A stretch of DNA of 64,000 nt from Gentiana macrophylla (lineage: Eukaryota; Streptophyta; Magnoliopsida; Gentianales; Gentianaceae): positions 194,928,601 to 194,992,600 of the forward strand of contig CM047805.1 of NCBI GenBank assembly GCA_026214975.1. Reading direction: 5' to 3'. Under the pieces are notes generated by a model that was given only the letters and a program-made list of their open reading frames with translations, was not told the DNA's origin and did no database searches. The position numbers and the translations under genes are program-made. This document shows, one piece after another, positions 11,840-23,100 of the stretch (its first letter is position 1; every line of letters begins with the position of its first letter).

Positions 11840-12119
11840 TAAACTCACCGATTACAGTACTATCTTTCTAATTCACCTTTTAATATGCATTTTAAAGTAG
11901 TTTCGTCTTTTACCAGATAGACGTAAAAGAACTGGATGCCTTTCATAGATAGAATAAAAGTTTTTATTTTACTTTTAAGATTAGGTCTAAATAAGGATGT
12001 CGCCTTTAAGATAGAAGCCTTAGTTTCTAAATTAAATAAGGAATTATTAATCAAGTCGAGAAAGAGAACTTTGTAATGGAAATTCAAGGAGTGCAATAAA
12101 AAGAAGAGCAAGGTTTTTA
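11840..12119. other. Spacer between integrase and the next ORF
   Basis: I see no supported coding sequence here, only purine-rich stretches. It may be the leader of a separate post-pol transcript, but no clear promoter is visible. Confidence 0.4.
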
Positions 12120-12398
12120 ATGAAGTGTAGAATCTGTGGAAAAATGGAACATGCTGGACAGTGTGGAAGAAATACAACCATATCCCAGGATGAGTGTTTG
12201 AATGTTATTAAGAAGGGAACGATTAGGTGGTTATCCGAAAATCCCGAGGGAATACAAAGAGATAATTCAAACGCATCACTCCTAGGAGAAAGGTTAAGGG
12301 ACCGTTATGATAACAATCTTGAGGATCTGAGATTGAGGGAGTTAGCAAAAATCCTAAGAATTTCAAAGTGTGTTTTTAATTTTTCAAATTTTAATTAA
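12120..12398 (+). CDS. Small ORF with a zinc-knuckle-like N-terminus, unknown function
   Basis: This is an intact 92-residue ORF starting with ATG. Residues 3-15 read CRICGKMEHAGQC, a CX2CX4HX3C pattern, one residue shorter than the canonical CX2CX4HX4C retroviral zinc knuckle. The rest is charged (ERLRDRYDNNLEDLRLRELAKIL) and probably helical. It sits between integrase and the post-pol ORF, outside the normal gag position. I do not recognise it. It could be a displaced gag zinc knuckle, a remnant of another inserted element, or chance. That it is unbroken while its neighbours are riddled with indels is notable, though it is short. Confidence 0.35.
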   Translation: MKCRICGKMEHAGQCGRNTTISQDECLNVIKKGTIRWLSENPEGIQRDNSNASLLGERLRDRYDNNLEDLRLRELAKILRISKCVFNFSNFN

Positions 12399-13142
12399 AT
12401 TTAGATTTTTAAAGTTATTTTTCTAAACTTAAAAAGAAAAATATTTTTATGAAAAATTTATAATAAACCTATTTTATCATGTAAAGTAGGTATATTATAT
12501 CAAAAATATGTGATTTCAATATTATATTAGTTTTTATATTTTATCAAGTTTTATATAGAAAAATCGTATTAAACTTAGATTATATAACATAAATCATAGG
12601 ATTAACATCAAATGATTTTTATGTGATATAATTAGAGCTTATTACACAAAAAATGACAAAAATTCCGTTTTTTGGGGACTATTTGACCGCACACGCTACC
12701 GTGTGTACACACTTAACCCTAAAAATGCGCCTTTTCCTCATTTCTCACACCTCATTTCGAATTGAAGAATGTTCCAATTCTCCTCTCTTCTTCTTAAAAA
12801 ATCAACAATTTTCCATCAATTTTCTTCACTCAAACATCACATAAGTGTTAATCTCTCTTCCTCTCTTCAACTTAATCATAAAAGAAGATACCCATTGGAA
12901 AAAGTTGAAGCTTGGCAAGCTCAAGGCTCTCTTTTCTCTCATTCCGGCGACCCCCATTAATTCCGGCGACCTAGCTTTTCATTCTAGCTTCTTAAGGTAA
13001 TAATATATATATATATTTCAAATTTTAGTTAAATTTCTGAAATTATTTTGAATTTATTTTGATTTTATAACCTAAGTAATTGTTTGTTCTTGTTGTTGGT
13101 GTTGTTTGTTTGTGTTGTTGTTTTGTCATATCACTATCGTAG
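12399..13142. other. AT-rich leader before the post-pol ORF
   Basis: There is no supported gene. The last 300 bases contain pyrimidine-rich stretches and a GTTGTTG-rich run (13083-13125) ending just before the ATG at 13143, resembling a 5' leader or an intron with a 3' splice region. I could not place a definite splice site. Confidence 0.35.
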
Positions 13143-14418
13143 ATGGCCTCATCATCTAGAAGTAATCCAAAGAGGAAAAGAGACTCAAGTACCAATCGTA
13201 GTACCGTAGTTCAAACTAGACCTTTAACCAAAAAGGAGAAAGCTTTAACCTTTGAGAAAACCGCTAGTGCAGAAGCTAAGCGGGCATATGATGAGTACTT
13301 TAGTAAAAGTAAGGTTTGGTTAGAACGAGGGATTGATTTTTCAAAGATTGGTAAAGAAGTGAAAGAAATTTTCAAGGGTAGAGGATGGTTGGATGTAGCT
13401 ATGGATAGGAAAGATAAGATTAACGCTTCTATGGTATCGAGTTTTATTCAAGATTATCTACTTATGATGTTGATACGGTTGAGAGATGACCTATATCCTC
13501 TAAGAAGTGTTAATGTTACTTTTACCCTGCTATGATTAATGTATTCTATGGCTTAACCGATATACCGTAAGAGGAGGATTATCACAATGTATGGGGTTTA
13601 GAACATCCTATGGCTCTACAAACCAAAGCTTCAAGCCCAAAGCAAGCCTTTGACCCTACTCTTGAATGGATAGAAAATAGGTTTGCTTATGGGAATTGTA
13701 TTAGGGACATACGGGCAATAAAACAGCCTCTTAGGCCATAATGTATGTCCTTCCACACATGTTTGTGCATTTGGTCGAGAGGAAGTGGTTATTGCTTGGG
13801 CCATGGTTAATGATATTCCTATAAATCTGGGGAAATTGATCTTTTCTAAGGCTTGTGAGTTTGCAAGGACTCGTTATCGAGGGGGACGTCTCCCGTTCCC
13901 TAGTCTCATTTTTGCCTTGTGTGAGCTTGCAGTTCTGCCTTACCCTCGGATAGAACTGTGTCTCGCTACATTCCTCCCATTGGTCTTAAACTGAGAGCCT
14001 TACCTACTGGAGTAATAAATTACAATAATCCTAATCGTCAGCAACAACAACCACCACCTCCACCTCCTATTCACACTCAAGTACCTAGACCACCTGAGAC
14101 AAATACATCACCCACAAGAGAGCCAAGTTGAGGCTATGTTTGAAAGATTTAGTTCAAGCTCAGGCTAGAATCGATGCTAATATAGCTTTAGCATGTGAGA
14201 AGAATAGATATTGGGCTGAGGACATTAGAGTTGGTCAGAGAGGATTTCGGGATACTATGAGTGAGTTTGATCCTAGATTTGCTGAGATATCTGCTAGACA
14301 CCCCTATAGTCAGCCTGACCCGTATACTATGCCAGATTGGATTCCGCCGATTCCGCCACCTGTTATTTATCAGGACTATACGCCGTCATCCATAGGACAG
14401 GGTGGTATGTTACAGTGA
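13143..14418 (+). pseudogene. Athila post-pol ORF (env-position, putative plant transposon protein family), broken
   Basis: The ATG at 13143 opens a 130-residue frame with a basic, serine-rich start (SSSRSNPKRKRD, a possible nuclear signal) followed by a helical domain including GRGWLDVAMD and DDLYPLRSVNVTF. Matching pieces continue in other frames to 14418, including LPFPSLIFALCELAVL near 13889-13940, then a proline-rich tract and an acidic tail. This domain style is what I know as the putative plant transposon protein in the env position of Athila elements. Its function is unknown, and no transmembrane segment or signal peptide argues for an envelope. At least three frame breaks are present. 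Confidence 0.6.
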
Positions 14419-14449
14419 GAGGAGTTGTTGTTCCTTTCACCTCCACCAA

Positions 14450-14964
14450 CATAAATCAAATTTTCTTGATTCCACCAAATCCAAACTTCACCTAGTCATT
14501 TTGAGTACCAATGGAGATTGGATACCGCTAGCGGTTTTATTACAAAATATTCGGAAGCTTGTCCACTCTTGTTCTACAATTATGATTTTGATCAAAATGT
14601 CTCTACGATCGCTTTGCTTCCCATCATCTTAGAACGTGGGCGAGCGATTCATCAATTCACGTGTTTATCCAATCATAATTTCTCGGAAGTTAGTGATGAT
14701 GAATTGATGCTTCTATATGCGATTACTACTCGAGTCATTATAGATTGATTGGGGTGCCGATTCGTAAATCACCGTGAGTTTTATGCTCGAGAAAGACCGA
14801 ATTATCATCCTTTACCATTTGGATGGTTGATTTCTAGGTTATGTGTTCGCTTGGCAAGGCGGTTCGGAAAAGAGCGACGGATGAATATTTTTCACTCGTA
14901 TTCCTCGTGTTGGGCTTTTACCATCGATATTCGGGAGGATCGTCAAGTGGTGAAAATTAGATAA
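14450..14964 (+). pseudogene. Second, partial copy of the post-pol domain
   Basis: After the acidic tail of the first ORF, a second stretch reads DDELMLLYAI...IID, a stop, then a tail with LPFGWLISRLCVRLAR. It aligns by eye with the C-terminal half of the domain in the preceding ORF and, more closely, with the minus-strand ORF at 45678-45987 (DDEMLLLYALK..., LPFAWLINHLC). The N-terminal half is missing and a TGA interrupts it near 14746. It is either a duplicated domain or a fragment of a related element. Confidence 0.5.
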
Positions 14965-16744
14965 CTATGTTGGTAGAAAAGAAGGAATAAAAATAATAAG
15001 AGTAGTACGGGCACGTTAGTATAAGTCACAATAAATTAAAATAACTTAGTTTAAAAAAATTAGTTTAAATTAGTTTAACTTAATTTATGGTTTTCTAGTT
15101 TAACACTCCTAGTAGTTTTAAGTTGTGTTTTAGTATTGTAATATATTTGCATGTTTTTAATTTATGTTTTTAAATGTCTTTCTTTTATATTATATAAACG
15201 CTGCTCTATTTGACACTTAAAATAATCTACCATGATAGAATTCATTTTATTTTCTAATCCAAATTTTTACTACTCATTAGCCATCGGACGATGCCAATTA
15301 AATAAGTGGGGAGTAGAGATTGGTTAGTAAATAAATTGAATTTAATACATCAAATACTTACACACTTAGTTTAATAAGCAATAATATATAATTATTTGAT
15401 AAAAATGATATATTTGGATAGAATAAATTTTTAATTAAGTAAAGTAATCTTGATATATTATTCTTATATTAATTATGTCTATTTTAGATTTTTAATAAGA
15501 TTTTAAGTATATATATCTTGATAAATATTATGAAATATTTTTTTTATGAAATTAGACAAAAGTTACTTATAATTATAATGAAATTTTAGAATAATTTTCT
15601 TTTCAAGACAAAGTATGAAATTGGATTCGGATTAGGGATGATGAGATTTTTGGCATAACTTTGATAAACCAGAGCCAAATAAGCCTACCCGAACATAATT
15701 TCCAATTTTTGTCCCCACCTCAGCCTTGTAGAGTGATCAAGACCTCACTCGAAATAGCCATTATTATTAACTAGAAATTACCAACCCTAACTTAATAATG
15801 GTCTACATTTCTTTGAAAATCCCGCAAGTTTAGTATGTATTTATGGATAGCGGTGATGACATCGAAATTTGGTATATGCTGAGATTGAAATGAATGTTAT
15901 TCGGAAGGCAGTTTATTATCAAATATGGTTATTCTCGAAAAGAAAAAAAAAAAATCTAAGAACAGAGTATTATAGGTATCTTTTCTGTTTTTGATCGACA
16001 AACCAAAAATAAAATATCAGATAAAGCTGCCTGATGATAGTAGTCCAGCTAGGGTATTATCACGAAATGTCCTATTGCTGGGAATGAAGGATATGCTATA
16101 AATCTGATGAAAAAGAAAAAGTCGAATCAAAACTATCAAGAATTATCACGAGTTTAAGGAAACCGGATTCGTGATTTTCGATCGAAAGAGTAGTACTCCG
16201 ATCAATCTTGATAAAGCAATGCCTATGTTCTTAAGTTCTTGTTTATGTATTAAAAATAAAAAAAAAATAAAAAAAAACCATAATTTGGAAGTTATTAAAG
16301 TTGAAAATTGAAAACGATTAATGTGAGTGTTAATGATTGAGAAATTTTTGATCGTAAGATGAAGGTGTAAGTACGCATTTACTTGCTTCTATCTCTTTTG
16401 ATTTCCTTTGTTATCCTTTTTCGATTAGCCAACTACCCTGAGCACGAACGTTACAAGCCAATTTGCCAACTACTTGACTTAGTCATTGATTCCGATAAAT
16501 CATACAATTGGAGATTAAAAAGTTGTTCTAAATATTTTATTTATACTTATAAAGTAATTCATGAAAATTTCATTTAAATAATATTTTATAACTAGTTTAT
16601 TAAGTTATATACATTTTTTTATCTTCTTAATATCTTAGATAGATGAAATTAATATAATTATAATATTGACAAAGATAATGTTACTAAGTTAGGAATTTAT
16701 TCTAGAAGAATTATATCATCGCTATTTTGCTCGAGGACATCAAA
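14965..16744. other. Athila 3' noncoding region with an internal PPT-like motif
   Basis: This 1.8-kb AT-rich region has no ORF I can support. At 15302-15314 it holds AAGTGGGGAGT, nearly the same as the polypurine tract just before the 3' LTR. The stretch 15600-15860 matches, in reverse complement, 44700-44940 of the second Athila-like element, showing that the region is a conserved part of the lineage and not random filler. Confidence 0.65.
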
Positions 16745-16761
16745 AGCTAAGTGGGGAGTTG
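16745..16761 (+). other. Polypurine tract of the Athila-like element
   Basis: AGCTAAGTGGGGAGTTG ends directly at the 3' LTR start (TGATGTATG). This is the plus-strand primer site. The second Athila-like element has almost the same sequence on the other strand at 43965-43983. Confidence 0.85.
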
Positions 16762-18606
16762 TGATGTATGAAAAATATATGATCAAATTATAAGACTTTT
16801 TATTATTATATTTATGATATTTTAGTATAATTTCATATAAATGCATTAAAAACTTATAAAAATCATAGTTAGTTATAATTAGATGCATAAGTTATAAAAC
16901 GATAAAAATGATGGTTTTTTGTCGATTTACGTTTGGTGTTTCGTTGAGTTTGTTGCGTAATCAAATGTGTACCGAGATTCCAAAATATGACATACTTTGA
17001 AGCATAAATCATGAGTTTTTGTGGGATAAAAGATTATGCCAAAATCTAACAACTTTGAAACAGATCAACTGTCCCTTAGTGTTTCTACCGTGATTCATCT
17101 TCAACGGACATTTGATCTAACTTAGAGGCATTTTCAGAGAAAAAGTCCTTGATGAAAGTTGTAGACCTTCAAAAGAGCTTTCCAACGAATATCAAATCAT
17201 GTCAATCTGAGGTCTACAGCTCGAGATAGGTTTTTACAAACATCGATATGTTGTATGTCCGCACGGGCCTGAGAAGGCCGAATATTGCGTAAAAATCTCA
17301 AACCGGGCCCACAAATCTCTCGACAAGGGAATATATATCGTGTAGCCGCACGCGCCGGTGGTGGTCCGCACGCGCGCCCGCCTTGTGATATGGCCTATAA
17401 ATAGACCTCAAGTGCAACCATTTTGAAGTGTACCAATGCATATATCTCTCTTCTATATATCTCTATAGTTTCGTTTTGTTGTTTTTAGTTAAATAAAAGT
17501 CAAACGGCACTCTGCCGAATAATGTCTTGTAGTATAAAGTCTCGTTATAATGCTTAGAGGATGTATCAAGGCTCATTGATGTCAAGGAGTTGCTATTTCC
17601 GGATGAAACAACTCAATGCTTCAATTGTAACCTGGTAACTTTTCTAATGTATTTATGTTTATGTATTAATTATAGTATCTATATTTTAGTTATTATGTTG
17701 TTAGGCTAAACTTAGTATCTAGCCAAGATATGAAATTGGATTAGTATTATCTTTTTAGGAAATGGATGATGACTATACTAAAATTGGATAAAAATCGGTT
17801 ATAATGAATCTCTTTCTATATTCGTATTGAATTAGCTACTTGATATGAAATAATTCATAATCTAATTATGAATTGACGCCTCGTAGTTAGGTTATGAACT
17901 CGTTAATAGAAAGACCGGAGGGTAAAATTGGCCGAGTGAAAACGTGACAACGGAATCCGATTTCTAAACCGGGGTAGATTTGTTTCGGGAGAAACAAACT
18001 CTTATTGAAATATGTACTCGAGAGATTATTACGTTTAATTCGTTTGTTTAATTGACATACCTTAAAATTGGCCGAATGACAAAACGGGAGTGACACATGC
18101 TTGAGGATGACCTTGGACAAATGATTGGACATATGACAATTTCGGATGCTCGTGTGAGAATGAATTGTTTAGTTTAGAGTGCACCGTTTAGCGTATAATT
18201 GATTTAACTTAAAATAAAGATCGAGCACATCCAATTTCACTAAAAGATATAATGATTCAATAACATATTCTTGGCTAGTCTATAATTATAATATCTATCT
18301 CCTCCCTTAGATATTGTTTTGGTACCTATATATACTTATATCTATATATATATGATTATATATATATTTTTATACTTATATATATCTGTTTTAGTTTTAT
18401 GCTTTTATTTATTGTTTGTTAGTTTAGAGTTTGGTTGGATGATAAAATTGCGACTTAGATTGAGATAATAACAGTTTCTTGGTGTTTAATCACACGGTGA
18501 ATTACCAAGTTTTCCCTGAGGATCGACACCTGACTCATCACTCTATCACTACAATTTGACCCGGTACACTGCCGGTAAGGATTGATAGCATAGAAAAGGT
18601 CCGTCA
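16762..18606 (+). repeat. 3' LTR of the Athila-like element
   Basis: This is the direct copy of 3795-5671, 1,845 bp against 1,877 bp. It ends GGTCCGTCA and is followed by the target duplication GTGAC. The TATA box is at 17396-17403. The GC-rich minisatellite upstream of it has fewer units than in the 5' LTR. Most mismatches are small indels beside CAG, CTG or CCG. Confidence 0.9.
17396..17403 (+). promoter_or_regulatory. TATA box of the Athila-like 3' LTR
   Basis: TATAAATA is at the same LTR position as 4456-4463. A promoter here would read outward into the chromovirus remnants at 18612 and beyond. Confidence 0.6.
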
Positions 18607-18611
18607 GTGAC

Positions 18612-18999
18612 CCACGTTTTCTTAAACCAAAAAATAAAATAAAATTAAAACATCTCTCAATAGTAGTGTCGAATAGTAGTGTCAAACAATATCACGATAT
18701 TAAATAGAAGTGTCAAATAGTAGTGTCGGATATTATAACAATATCAAATGGTAGTGTCAAATAGTAGTGTTAAATAGTACAATGTCAAATGGTAGTGTCA
18801 AATAGTAGTATCGTATTGTATAACAATGTCAAATGGTAATGTCGAATAATATTACAAAAATACCCCTAAACTGAATTAATTAATTAATTAGGTTAAATGT
18901 AAATGGGAAATAAATAAACTGAATTCTCATTACGCTTTTACCCTTCTTAAATATCCGGGGTGTTACATCCCTCCCCTCTTAAATATCCGGGGTGTTACA
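18612..18999 (-). repeat. Right piece of the split gypsy LTR, with minisatellite
   Basis: This lies directly after the GTGAC target duplication. Between about 18655 and 18850 it holds a degenerate minisatellite of 10-24-base units such as TAGTGTCAAATAGTAGTGTC. It ends, in plus view, with GGGGTGTTACA followed by TCCCTCCCC. On the minus strand that is a polypurine tract joined to an LTR beginning TGTAACACCCCGG, a common chromovirus LTR start. The junction is present twice, 32 bases apart. Confidence 0.55.
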
Positions 19000-19011
19000 T
19001 CCCTCCCCGCT
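18951..19011 (-). other. Tandemly duplicated polypurine tract/LTR junction
   Basis: Two 32-base copies of ATATCCGGGGTGTTACATCC plus CTCCCC lie head to tail, at 18951 and 18983. Each contains a purine tract (minus strand) and the LTR start TGTAACACC. Confidence 0.7.
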
Positions 19012-19259
19012 TTTACCTTCTTAAATAAACTGAACATATCTGAGGGTTCTTGAACTCTGGAACTTCACAAAACGTGTAGTCTTCTAACTCCCATTTCGCC
19101 TCTGCCGATGTGTGACTGTTTCATTGAACTAAGACTGGATGTACGCCTTCCTTCTCAACTTTCTTCATCTTCTGTTCTAGGGTGCACTTGATTCTTCTGT
19201 GTTGGTCAAGATGATTTCAACCATTTCAAGGTCGAACATTGCTTCCACATCAATGTCGG

Positions 19260-19925
19260 TTAAGCATTCGCTTATCGTTGACACATGAAGGACGTCATGC
19301 ACCCATGAAAGGGGTTCTGGTAACTCCAAACGGATAAGTTGGGTCCGACTCTAGCTAAGATCACATAAGGGCCTTCATAACTGGGGCTTAGTTTGCATGT
19401 CTGCACAAACTGTCTTACTCTCCTCATTTGAAACGTGCTTAGATACACTTTATCTTCAATTTCAAACTCTAACAGTCGTCTTCTTCCATTTTCCCAACTT
19501 TTGTGCCTGTCTTGTGCCGTCTCAAGGTTGCGACGGTCCACTAAAATCTTCTCATTGGCTTGTTGTAACAACTCTGGTCTTGTATTCTGCCACTATTCCA
19601 CTTCATCCCAGAAAACTGGCTTTCCATGCTTTCTCCCATGCAGAGCTCCAAAAGTGGCATCTGGATATATACTGGCATGGTAAATATTGTTGTAGGTAAA
19701 CTCTACTATCTCTATCTTTAAGGAAGGCCATCATGAGTGTTGTTTCAGCTCTCTATGTGCCTTGGTTGCTCCGGGACGGACTGAAAATGCTACCTTGTGG
19801 GCTTCATCCATCACTGTCTTCCTCAACCCTTCCACATTCAGAACACATAGCCGACTTTGATGCCAACGGCTTCCATCTTCAGCTAACTTGTGACCACTGG
19901 CTGGATTGGTTCTGGTCATTCAATT
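19260..19925 (-). pseudogene. Chromovirus-like integrase lacking its catalytic core
   Basis: On the minus strand, 19731-19919 encodes the zinc-binding part (RLCVLNVEGLRK...EAHKV, SVRPGATKAHRELK). A frame resuming at about 19725 gives the end of the core (VEFTYNNIYHASI, ALHGRKHGKPVFWDEVE), and 19272-19571 gives the C-terminal domain (RHKSWENGRRRLLEF, KLSPSYEGPYVIL, RVGPNLSVW). These are typical of plant Ty3/gypsy integrases. The central part with the first two catalytic aspartates and the glutamate is absent, so it cannot be active. Just upstream only faint RNase H-like traces remain. Confidence 0.75.
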
Positions 19926-20139
19926 GTTATCGAAAACAACTGATCTACGTCTTGTTTCTTCGCAATCTCATCAACTGCCTCGAATCTTGCAATCAATGGT
20001 ACAACACATTTTACTTCCGTATGCTAAATGAAACAAGATTGCTTGAACTTTCCAACTGATCTGCAACTCTTGACACAATTGACTCCTTTTGATCTCAACT
20101 TCCAACACTGCGGCACAAGCTTGCTATTGAACTGTAAGG

Positions 20140-23100
20140 ATTCCGGCTGTAGGGTTTTTTAGACTTCTTAGGAAGGAAGAAACACACATTTTCTATACTT
20201 TCTCTCTGACGGTCTGATCCAATCATTATACCAATAAGGGTTATCTTGGAAAACATATAAAGTTGAAAATTGACAAGTTTAGCATCAAGATGACATGTCA
20301 ACTTGGTAAGCCATAAAAGAGGCAATAAGTCCTCAAAACAAGAGAGGTTTCAAGGGTTATAAACAAAACATAGTGATTCCGGGATGAAGGAAGTTTGAAA
20401 TTGGTTCAAAATTGAAGGATGAGGAATTGTGTCATAATACAAAAAGTAGCCACCAGAAGGAAAAAAAAGGGACATCTTGTAGATAAGATTCTTTTGAGAG
20501 AGTGGAATTCTTCATGATACGGTGGTCTTCAAAAGAACTCAGATCGCTTGGTAGGAAGGTAATGAGCTTTTCACATAAGCCTTTAGAATGTGGATACGTT
20601 AGGAGAAACATCACATGATGGTCTTGGGAACATCTAATGTAAAAAAGAAAAGAAGGTTGAACTTGGAAACATTTAACACAATGGGAACTAATTTCAATCT
20701 CGAGAACAATAGGAAAGTGACCTTAACTGTTAATTGTCTTGATCAACAAAATGGGTGTTGGCGAATTAGAAGGGTTCTCAATTCGCATTAATGTTGTAGA
20801 GTAAGCATCCCACTACAGAAAAACAAAAGGAAGGTGCAAGGTCAAGCACCAAAAAGATTAAAAAATTTTGAAATCAAGAAGAGAGCAAGGATCTCAACAT
20901 GAATAAGCTATGGAGACAAAACGAGAACACCCAAAAGGTCTCAGAATGATTTAAATAGTTGTTAAGAAGTGTCCAAGTTTGTATTAGTCTAAAAGATGTT
21001 ATTTCAAGATTCAAAGGGGATAGAAATTTCCTCAAGGTAATGTAAAAGAAAATCAAAAGTTTTGAAAAGAAGAGTATGCGATAACCAAGTTTTTGTGTGA
21101 AGGATGAAAGACACTTAAGAAATGTCGGATAAATTTTGATTTTGTCGAATTAGTTCAAACTTTCAAAAGAGGTGAAAAAGATCATTGATGATCTAATTTA
21201 AAGGTTCAAGGTTGCACTGCTTTTAGAAGAATAGTACAATACCAAATAATAAGTGCTCAAGGTTATTCCTTATGAGGGAATGAAAAGGTTAAAACAAAAA
21301 AGCCAGTTCAACTGGTGTAACCAAATTGTTATAGAAACACCTAGACAAAAGAAGAAATGTCAAAAGGTGTGTTTTGTGGTTCATGGCTCTAAATGGTCTG
21401 AAAGGGATTTAAAGCTGAAAAGATACAAGGTGCCTTCCCCTGATTTAAAATTAATAAAATTTTGGGAGTTCAAATGCTGACCGGCAAGAAAGGCTCGGAA
21501 AACATCTTGGTAAACTACCATCTGCCTGAAACTGGTTTAGCGTTGGTTTCTAGAAGGTTAAGGATAAGTAATTGAAAATGGATGTCATGGAAGGCTTAAA
21601 ATTTTGACTAGCAAAAAGAAGATATGCATACCCTAAAAGAAAGGTAAAATTAAATGAAAAAGTTACAACATCGACACTACCCTTAGGAGGGAAGCTGAGA
21701 ATGAACACAAGTATGAAGAATGTTCTGACATTAGAAAGTTTAATCAATTATGGATTTGAAAGGAAGGGTAGGAGTGCAACAAAACAAAGTCAGATGGGAC
21801 TTGCTTAATTAATTTTAAAGTAAAAATGTGTGAACTTGTTCAGAATAAAGGCTTAAGAAGATATGCTTATGAGGTAACTCATGGCAAAAGATGGTGAGTA
21901 GTTGCTGAATTCAAGGATCTCGAGTAAGGAATCAAATGGGAAGTAGTTTACTAGAAAAAACATGATTGAATAAAGTCATAAAATGATTTGAACTTCAAGC
22001 ACGGCATACCGGAAGGTAACGTCTTGGTGCTTGTTTATACCTGCAAAAGAAGCCATTACTTTAGCCTCACAAACACCCTTCTAAAAGAATTGAGCCGGGA
22101 GGAGATCAAACTCCAGGAATCAACTTCCAGAACATAACATTCATTACTTATCACTCTCTTAGCCTTGGGCTTAAGTCAGGAGGTGAAGGTTCATTTTAGG
22201 CGGTTGGGTTGATATTTACTCCGGATCTGTCTTTATCGACTCGTGCAGCCCAAAAGAAAAGGAATTTGAGCACGATCAAAAGAGAAAAGACTTAGGTACT
22301 GGAGTTTCCCAGATGATAGTAAGAGATTAGAATTTTCTGAATCTCCAAAAGTCAGTCAAAAACAATTATTGTTGAAAGTGCAGAAGCTGTCAGAATTTCA
22401 AGATTATTAAACACTGACTCAGATTGCAGTTTGTGATCAAACGAAAAGGAATTCGAACTTGATACCAAAAGTAAAGTTATAGATAAAAATGTTGTCTGAA
22501 ACATATCAAAAATTCATGTCGTTTGAAGATGTTTAACCTATTCAAAACAGAAGAATAAGTGAAGGTACTGCTGCAGATTTTCTGGACAGAGTGTCTGGAA
22601 TTAACATGGATTTTCTGGACAATCCATAATAATTATCGAGTTGATGCAAAAAGAGAAATTGTAGACCAAACAGCGATCTATCATGCTGAAAATTTTCAGA
22701 ATTTTTGGAGCTGGGAAAAAATGGTTTTCTCATGAACGGAAAACACGGAAATGTTAAGCATTCACTCGTGTTGGATGGAGCCAACCATAAGGATGATAAA
22801 ACTATGTGCCAAAGGGAGAAACCTTTAACACTAATTATTGAAATGAGTAAGTTCGTAGAGTTGAGTCAAATATCATTATCTATAAATATTGGCCAAGTCA
22901 AAAAATGGACTTTGATATCGATGTGTAAGAGTAAATGGCAAGATTACAATAGAGAGTGTAAAGAAAAAAAATTCAACCAAGAGGACCTGAACTTATTGGC
23001 GCATGCATAAGACTCCGATCCCAAAGCATAGCTTAAAAGGGTTTCACTTAATCCTGTGTGGCATGGTTTGGTTTAGAGACTTCACCTTAAGGGTTTCATT

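Larger units (their letters stand above)
3795..18606 (+). mobile_element. Athila-like Ty3/gypsy LTR retrotransposon, nearly full length, coding broken
   Basis: Two long direct repeats (3795-5671 and 16762-18606) flank an 11-kb internal region. The host pentamer GTGAC occurs at 3790-3794 and again at 18607-18611, a perfect target-site duplication, so the unit moved as one 14.8-kb element. Inside, in order, are a tRNA-Asp-type primer-binding site, gag, protease, reverse transcriptase, RNase H, integrase, a post-pol ORF in the env position, a long noncoding stretch and a polypurine tract. Long LTRs, the PBS and the post-pol ORF together indicate the Athila lineage. All coding parts carry many small indels and stops, so it is non-autonomous as read. 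Confidence 0.88.

Noticed and set aside
20815..20835. CACTACAGAAAAA as a second CACTA end
   Set aside because: It deviates from the usual tip and has no subterminal motif cluster around it.
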